The notes below the pieces were generated by a model that saw nothing but the letters and a program-made list of their open reading frames with translations, was not told the DNA's origin and searched no databases. Made by a program: the position numbers and the translations under genes. From Clostridiales bacterium (GTDB taxonomy: Bacteria > Bacillota > Clostridia > Lachnospirales > Lachnospiraceae), in NCBI GenBank assembly GCA_015655565.1, contig JAATEU010000021.1, positions 1-10,231 of the forward strand: a stretch of 10,231 nt of DNA, written 5' to 3'. This document shows, in pieces, positions 6,152-10,231 of the stretch (position 1 is its first letter; each line of letters opens with the position of its first letter).

Positions 6152-7339
6152 ATGAAAGAAATTGTTATTACCGGAGCAGTACGTACCCCCATTGGAAAGT
6201 TTGGCGGTATGCTGGCGAATACGAAGGCAGCAGAGCTTGGAGCAGTTGTAATCAAAGAGGCCCTGGTACGATCCAAATTAGATGCCCATCAGGTGGATGA
6301 GGTACTGATGGGCTGTGTACTGCAGAGCGGGCAGGGGCAGAATGTAGCCAGACAGGCTGCCGTTAAGGCAGGGATACCAGTAACAGTCCCTGCTTTGACT
6401 GTAAATAACGTCTGTGGTTCTGGGTTGAAATGTGTAAATATGGCTTATGGAATGATTGTTTCAGGAGAAGCTGACGTTATTGTAACCGGTGGTATGGAAA
6501 ATATGTCTATGGCTCCCTATGTTTTATCCAATGCCAGATTTGGGTATCGTATGAATGACGGAGCCTTGGTAGATTCTATGGTTAAGGATGCTTTATGGGA
6601 TGCTTTCGGTGATTATCACATGGGAATTACAGCAGAAAATATAGCAGAAAAATATTATATTACCAGACAGATGCAGGACATTTACGCGGCAGAGAGCCAG
6701 CAGAAATGTGAACGGGCCAGAAAAGAAGGAGTATTTGCAGAAGAAATTATACCGGTACATGTAAAAACGAAATCAGGAATGGTATGGATGGAAGAAGATG
6801 AAAATCCCAGAGCTCATGTAACAGCAGAGAGCCTGTCAAAATTAAAACCTGTCTTTAAAGATGATGGTACTGTTACAGCAGGAAATGCTTCCGGTATGAA
6901 TGACGGAGCAGCGGCAGTTGTTGTAATGACGGAAGAGAAAGCAAAGGAATTAGGACTGCCGATTCTGGCAAAAATTAAGGGGTGCCAATCCGTGGGAGTT
7001 AATCCTTCAATTATGGGAATCGGACCGGTTGCCAGTACAAAAAAGCTTTTGGATAAGCTGGGATATAGGATTGATGATATGGATTTGATTGAGGCTAATG
7101 AGGCCTTTGCCGTTCAGACCCTGGCAGTACAGCAGCTTTTAGGCTGGAATAAGGATAAGGTAAATGTTAACGGCGGTGCCATTGCCCTTGGACATCCGGT
7201 AGGTGCTTCCGGTTGCAGAATACTGGTTACTTTATTATATGAATTAAGAAGTAGAAGCAAAAAACTGGGTCTTGCAACACTGTGTGTCGGAGGCGGAATG
7301 GGTGTGTCCATAGTAGTTGAAAATTATTATTATAAATAA
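6152..7339 (+). CDS. Thiolase (acetyl-CoA C-acetyltransferase family)
   Basis: A 395-aa thiolase catalysing reversible Claisen condensation / thiolytic cleavage of 3-oxoacyl-CoA, releasing acetyl-CoA. All catalytic elements are present: nucleophilic Cys88 in NNVCGSGLKC, the NEAFA block, His348 in GAIALGHPVGASG and Cys378 in LCVGGGMG. GGMENMSMAPY is also characteristic. It resembles acetoacetyl-CoA thiolases (ThlA/AtoB type), so a general role in butyrate-type metabolism is an alternative to a dedicated step in this pathway. Start choice: a GTG at 6140 is in frame, but AAGGAG ends at 6140 and spaces properly (11 nt) from the ATG at 6152, where family similarity (MKEIVITGAVRTPIG) begins. It is separated from the CoA-transferase by 103 nt, more than other gaps in the operon, yet no clear internal promoter was found. 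It is the last gene before eroded DNA. Confidence 0.93.
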   Translation: MKEIVITGAVRTPIGKFGGMLANTKAAELGAVVIKEALVRSKLDAHQVDEVLMGCVLQSGQGQNVARQAAVKAGIPVTVPALTVNNVCGSGLKCVNMAYGMIVSGEADVIVTGGMENMSMAPYVLSNARFGYRMNDGALVDSMVKDALWDAFGDYHMGITAENIAEKYYITRQMQDIYAAESQQKCERARKEGVFAEEIIPVHVKTKSGMVWMEEDENPRAHVTAESLSKLKPVFKDDGTVTAGNASGMNDGAAAVVVMTEEKAKELGLPILAKIKGCQSVGVNPSIMGIGPVASTKKLLDKLGYRIDDMDLIEANEAFAVQTLAVQQLLGWNKDKVNVNGGAIALGHPVGASGCRILVTLLYELRSRSKKLGLATLCVGGGMGVSIVVENYYYK

Positions 7340-7625
7340 TTTATTGTTTGGTTAAAAATGCTTTTTAGCATTATGTTAAAAATATTTTGCCTCAAATAGC
7401 ACAAGTTTGTTGTTTTGACACGATAGTTTTGAAGATGATTGTAGAAAAAGAAATGATTTTGTTTGAATGTATTTCAAAAATGTAAGAGAGAGTATTTAGA
7501 ACAATTCAATTGCTATGCAGTTAAAACATAACATAGATATGTATATATCCGGTATATAATGCTATCATGGTTAAGTTACAATCGTTATAAATAGTGAAGT
7601 AAAAATTTAAATCAGGTGATGGATT
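7340..7625. other. AT-rich intergenic stretch after the operon
   Basis: No coding sequence recognised. It holds a small hairpin AATGCT-TTTT-AGCATT (7357-7372) without a good T tract, and a dyad TTTGAA-N5-TTCAAA (7462-7478). A TATAAT at 7555-7560 lies upstream of the CPBP remnant but has no recognisable -35 at normal spacing. Confidence 0.4.
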
Positions 7626-7989
7626 ATGGACAATAAAAAGGTAATATTGGTATTACCATTGCGATGTATATTATTTGTCTGCAATTATTTATTGTTGTCA
7701 TTTGTTACACAGAAATTATTAGGAAATCTTAGTCAATGGTGGTCAATGCTATGTAGTATATGTAATACTATCACAATGCTAATAATATTTAATTTATGCA
7801 AATCAGAAAATATCACTTATAAAAACTTAGTAAAAATATGAAAAGAGTAGAACAAAGATATATGAGGTTATATTTATTGTAATATAAACATTATTTATTG
7901 ATATGGGTGGTGTGTATTTGGCAGGATATTTTATATATGGTAAGTTACCATATATGTCAATAATGATGATACAACCAATTCCGTTATAG
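7626..7989 (+). pseudogene. CPBP-family intramembrane protease, broken and truncated
   Basis: The first 71 codons (7626-7841) encode an intact-looking N terminus with two hydrophobic segments (around LRCILFVCNYLLLSF and WWSMLCSICNTITMLIIF) and a good AGGTGAT ribosome site 5 nt before the ATG. The frame then stops. One base shifted, the protein continues from 7834 (KYEKSRTKIYEVIFIVI), meets a TAA at 7885-7887, and resumes as MGGVYLAGYFIYGKLPY and MIQPIPL before ending at 7987-7989. The shift fits one extra A in the A run at 7832-7836. The joined product resembles the N-terminal third of CPBP/abi-type membrane proteases; the catalytic Glu-containing helices that should follow are absent, replaced by an unrelated reverse-transcriptase fragment. 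Family assignment comes from recognised pattern (GMGGxYLAGF-like and PIP segments), not from catalytic residues. Confidence 0.6.
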
Positions 7990-7993
7990 TTAG

Positions 7994-8158
7994 CGAACGA
8001 CGGTAAGTCCTATACTATGGAACATCTATCTTGATAAGTTGGACAAGAACTTAGAGTATATCATCAATAGCGATACAAAAGGGCAAAGCCGTAAGGACAA
8101 TCCGGGATACAGGAAGCTGTTAAACCGCTATCATAATGCAGGTACTGTAAAAATTTAA
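7994..8158 (+). pseudogene. Group II intron reverse transcriptase fragment
   Basis: An open stretch without start codon encodes VSPILWNIYLDKLDK followed by YIINSDTKGQSRKDNPGYRK and LLNRYHNAG, then TAA. The SPxLxNIYLDxLD pattern is the block following the GxPQGG motif in group II intron / retron-type reverse transcriptases, and the basic KGxxRKxNPxYRxL stretch is the usual next segment before the YADD active site. The GxPQGG motif upstream and YADD downstream are both missing, so only about 55 codons of a roughly 420-600 aa protein survive. The fragment begins within a few bases of the point where the CPBP gene is cut (7987-7989), suggesting insertion of the element followed by deletions. It is not functional. 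Confidence 0.7.
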
Positions 8159-8222
8159 CTTTCATGAAATTTGGTGAATGGAAAAGGTTCATGCGTTTGT
8201 CGTGCTCCTGAATTGTTAAGTA

Positions 8223-8251
8223 TTGACATAGTCAAACAAAAAAGGTATAAT
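8223..8251 (+). promoter_or_regulatory. Consensus sigma-A promoter for the 224-aa gene
   Basis: TTGACA (8223-8228) and TATAAT (8246-8251), exactly 17 nt apart, both perfect. The -35 is embedded in a dyad TTGAC-ATA-GTCAA (8223-8235), which could be a binding site for a regulator. Transcription would begin near 8258, giving a leader of about 79 nt to the ATG at 8337. Confidence 0.85.
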
Positions 8252-8287
8252 ATGTAATAAAATAACAGAAAAAGGGAGCTATATAAT

Positions 8288-8299
8288 ATGACGGTTTAG
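8288..8299 (+). other. Three-codon ORF (ATG ACG GTT TAG) with its own ribosome site
   Basis: AAGGGAG (8272-8278) stands 9 nt before an ATG that is followed by only two codons and a TAG. It is the first translatable start downstream of the perfect promoter, 37 nt before the next gene. Either a minimal leader ORF or the stump of a deleted gene. Confidence 0.35.
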
Positions 8300-8336
8300 T
8301 GTTTTTTGAATAATCTTACAAAGGAGTTAGGATATT

Positions 8337-9011
8337 ATGATTAGTGAAAAACAGCGAAATAAACATAAAAAAATAAAAAACATTGTTATTATCTTTGTTG
8401 CGTTGTTTATAGGGTTCTATTGTATTTCTGCTGTTGTTCTAAATCCATATAACACTAGATATGAAAGTATTGCCAGAAAGATAAACAAGAGCGTGTTAAA
8501 AAAGCAGTCATATCATTTGAAGAATGCCGACGATCAAGATTCAGGACTATACTTAATAGTTAAAAGTAGGTTTTCTAAGGAAATGTTTTCAAAAGATGAT
8601 ATTAGCAATGCTTATCATGTTGCAGTAGAAATTGCCGATTTAGTAAATGAAAATAAACAGAATTATGTATTGCCTGATCAGATTATTATTCAAATTTATA
8701 GGACAAACTTATCGGTTGATGGAAATTTTCGTATTACGATAAGCATTAGGGATAATAAATATATAGTAGAGGAGGCTAGTTTAAGAGCTGTTTGTTCATT
8801 CACTGATTTGGAGGGACTATCAGGTATTAATCAAATATGGTTTGGTGACCCGGGAACTGTAAATGAAATTGATTTTTTCTCTGAATTTACTAATTTGGAA
8901 CAGATAACATTTGGCGGTTGGCTGCCAGATGTTGATACACGTCAAGGATTTGAGAACAAATTTCATTCCATGTTACCGGATTGTAAGATTATTTGGCCGG
9001 ATTCTAAATAG
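8337..9011 (+). CDS. Membrane-anchored protein of unknown function
   Basis: A 224-aa protein with a basic N terminus (KQRNKHKKIKN), one membrane helix (about residues 14-36, IVIIFVALFIGFYCISAVV) and no lipobox, so it is probably anchored with its C-terminal 185 residues outside. The external part is mixed alpha/beta; its end (about 163-220) alternates hydrophobic strands and turns, with a leucine-rich-repeat-like cadence (INQIWFGD, FSEFTNLEQITFGGW, FHSMLPDCKIIW), perhaps one or two irregular repeats. I do not recognise a family. AAGGAG (8321-8326) is 10 nt before the ATG. It has a consensus promoter of its own and no credible operon partner: what follows is eroded DNA. Codon use is AT-rich, more so than in the catabolic genes. 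Confidence 0.72.
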   Translation: MISEKQRNKHKKIKNIVIIFVALFIGFYCISAVVLNPYNTRYESIARKINKSVLKKQSYHLKNADDQDSGLYLIVKSRFSKEMFSKDDISNAYHVAVEIADLVNENKQNYVLPDQIIIQIYRTNLSVDGNFRITISIRDNKYIVEEASLRAVCSFTDLEGLSGINQIWFGDPGTVNEIDFFSEFTNLEQITFGGWLPDVDTRQGFENKFHSMLPDCKIIWPDSK

Positions 9012-9188
9012 TATATGTGTTTATCAATGCACAATTAATATTCGTTTGGTAATTTGCTTGCATATAGGGATTGTGGAGTTTCGTATCGGAGAAGGACGGA
9101 TAGGGGTAAAGTGGACTGGAGATGTGCCACAAGAATTGAAAAGGGAAAAGAGAAATGTTTTAACTCTCCTATTTTAGATGAAGAGTGA
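9012..9188. other. Gap without recognisable gene
   Basis: The frame overlapping the end of the preceding gene stays open to 9177 and encodes FRIGEGRIGVKWTGDVPQEL near its end, which I do not recognise. It has no ribosome site and most of its first half lies inside the upstream gene, so it may be chance or another gene remnant. No terminator-like hairpin was found. Confidence 0.3.
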
Positions 9189-9421
9189 GTTAAGAATGTT
9201 TTGAGTGAAATGATTTGTGGGGATAGGGTTTATGATGATAACCTTGGTGCTGAAATCAATGGAATAGTCAGAAAAACATTTACGAACTTCCGGTTGAGGC
9301 AATCAGAGAAGCTATAGTAAATGCAGTCACTAACTGCAATTATAAAGAAAGTGGTTCTAAAATCAGTTTGACGGTTTTAATTAGGAGTGATATAATTAAT
9401 TTGATTGCTTTAGAAAACTGA
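9189..9421 (+). pseudogene. RecG C-terminal-like / Schlafen-type ATP-binding regulator, remnant
   Basis: Frame one (from 9189) reads EMICGDRVYDDNLGAEING then IVRK. Frame two (from about 9272) continues NIYELPVEAIREAIVNAV and NYKESGSKISLTV and stops at 9419-9421. Adding one A to the A run at 9272-9276 joins them into one sequence. ELPxEAIREAIVNAVxHRxY is the N-box region (ExxxNA) of the HATPase_c_4 domain found at the C terminus of putative ATP-binding transcriptional regulators with AlbA_2/Schlafen domains. Here the usual HRDY is NCNY. Both the N-terminal AlbA/Schlafen-like domain and the rest of the ATPase domain are missing, so this is a decayed remnant of at most 77 codons. Confidence 0.55.
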
Positions 9422-9429
9422 AATTACTT

Positions 9430-9443
9430 TATAATTCTATAAT
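9430..9443 (+). promoter_or_regulatory. Weak candidate -10 region for the LTA-synthase-family gene
   Basis: Two TATAAT hexamers (9430-9435 and 9438-9443) lie about 50-60 nt before the ATG at 9493. Neither has a good -35 at 16-18 nt, so this rests on the -10 matches alone in AT-rich DNA. Confidence 0.3.
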
Positions 9444-9492
9444 TCACCTTTTGCCAGTAAGTATTCATTAGGGAAAGTGAGTTAAAATATTT

Positions 9493-10231
9493 ATGTCATC
9501 TAAAATAAAGAAAAATTCATATAAGAGTATTAAAACCAAACTATTTAATTCAAAAACAAAACCCAATCAATTTGGAAAATATCAAATATTGCCGGTGATA
9601 ATATTTTCAATTCTTATAACGATTGCTTTAGAAATTTTAAACCGACAATCAATATTAAATGGCTTGGGGTTTATAATAACGAATCCGCTTATGTTTTTAA
9701 TCAATTTGCTGATCGTTTTATTTACACTGTCGGTTGCCATGTTGTTTGCCAGAAGAAGATTTTTCCTTATCCTGTTTACTATTATATGGCTGACACTTGG
9801 TATTGCAAATAGTATAATCTTATGTTTCAGGTCGACACCCTTATCAGCGATGGATTTTTATAAGTTTACATCAGTTATAAGGGCAATTCCTTTATATCTT
9901 AAAACTTATCAAATAATATTATTCTCCGTATTTGTTGCACTTTCAATAGCAGCAATGGTTTTTTTATGGAAGAAATTAAAAAAGAATCGGCTTCATCTAA
10001 GGATACCTTTGATTATGATGTGTATATCATTCGTCTTGCTGCTGATGCTGTCGGATGTTGCAATTAAGATGAACGTATTATTGAATGAATTTGATAAGCT
10101 TCATGATGATTGTTACGAATATGGGTTTGTATATTGCTTTTGGAATAGTGTTTTTGAACGGGGAATAAAACAACCCGATAATTATCCGGCAGATCCAATC
10201 AATAAGACTTTAAAAAATATTGAAAATAAAT
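9493..10231 (+). CDS. LTA-synthase-family membrane protein, N-terminal part (continues past window)
   Basis: An open frame of 246 codons with no stop before the window ends. It has a basic N terminus, then five predicted membrane helices at about residues 31-48, 63-85, 89-112, 140-159 and 171-191, followed by an extracellular linker starting HDDCYEYGFVYCFWNSV. This arrangement, including the loop after helix three (CFRSTPLSAMDF) and the YGFxYCFxNSxxxxGIxxPxNY segment, matches the N-terminal domain of lipoteichoic-acid-synthase-like proteins in Clostridia. The catalytic sulfatase-type domain, which would transfer glycerol-phosphate (or a related group) outside the membrane, should lie beyond the window, so activity cannot be judged. 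The ribosome site is weak (AGTGAG near 9476-9481). Homologues in this group often modify glycans other than classical LTA. Confidence 0.8.
   Translation, partial: MSSKIKKNSYKSIKTKLFNSKTKPNQFGKYQILPVIIFSILITIALEILNRQSILNGLGFIITNPLMFLINLLIVLFTLSVAMLFARRRFFLILFTIIWLTLGIANSIILCFRSTPLSAMDFYKFTSVIRAIPLYLKTYQIILFSVFVALSIAAMVFLWKKLKKNRLHLRIPLIMMCISFVLLLMLSDVAIKMNVLLNEFDKLHDDCYEYGFVYCFWNSVFERGIKQPDNYPADPINKTLKNIENK

Noticed and set aside
7357..7372. Hairpin AATGCT-TTTT-AGCATT as operon terminator
   Set aside because: Only 6 bp, low G+C and no following T tract, so it is not called as a terminator.
7411..7443. TTGACA at 7415-7420 as a promoter
   Set aside because: No acceptable -10 element at 16-18 nt downstream.
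8911..9177. 88-codon frame overlapping the end of the 224-aa gene
   Set aside because: Its first third lies in another frame of a real gene, and it has no ribosome site; the part after 9011 is unrecognised.

Overview
The window looks like chromosome from a low-GC, Gram-positive anaerobe, most likely a Clostridia / Lachnospiraceae-type member of the Bacillota. This is inference from strong AGGAGG-type ribosome sites, AT-rich codon use, and the protein families present (AtuA/DUF1446 pair, type III CoA-transferase, CPBP remnant, LTA-synthase family). No rRNA, tRNA or CRISPR array was seen.

Left part (1-7339) is an intact catabolic locus. A CocE/NonD-type serine hydrolase (9-1676, +) ends tail-to-tail, with a 7-bp overlap, against a LacI-family repressor (1670-2698, -). 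Divergently from the repressor runs a four-gene operon: AtuA/DUF1446 protein (3126-4496), its small AtuA C-terminal-like partner (4498-4818), a CaiB/BaiF CoA-transferase (4837-6048) and a thiolase (6152-7339). The intergenic region holds a TTGACA-17-TAAGAT promoter whose -10 and start are covered by a perfect 26-bp palindrome with a central CG, the architecture expected of a LacI-family operator. A roughly 235-nt leader follows, with a short direct repeat, a 25-codon mini-ORF and a 10-bp-arm hairpin just before the first gene. The likely logic is that an ester or amide substrate is hydrolysed, the acid is activated to a CoA ester, AtuA and its partner act on the acyl-CoA, and the thiolase finishes with acetyl-CoA release. 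The substrate cannot be read from sequence.

Middle part (7340-9492) is eroded DNA. It holds a CPBP-family membrane protease gene broken by a frameshift, a stop and a truncation; a fragment of a group II intron reverse transcriptase joined directly to that truncation; a consensus promoter (TTGACA-17-TATAAT) serving a 3-codon ORF and then an intact 224-aa membrane-anchored protein of unknown function (8337-9011); and a frameshifted remnant of a RecG-C-terminal-like / Schlafen-type ATP-binding regulator (9189-9421).

Right end (9493-10231, +) is the N-terminal five-helix membrane part of an LTA-synthase-family protein that runs out of the window.
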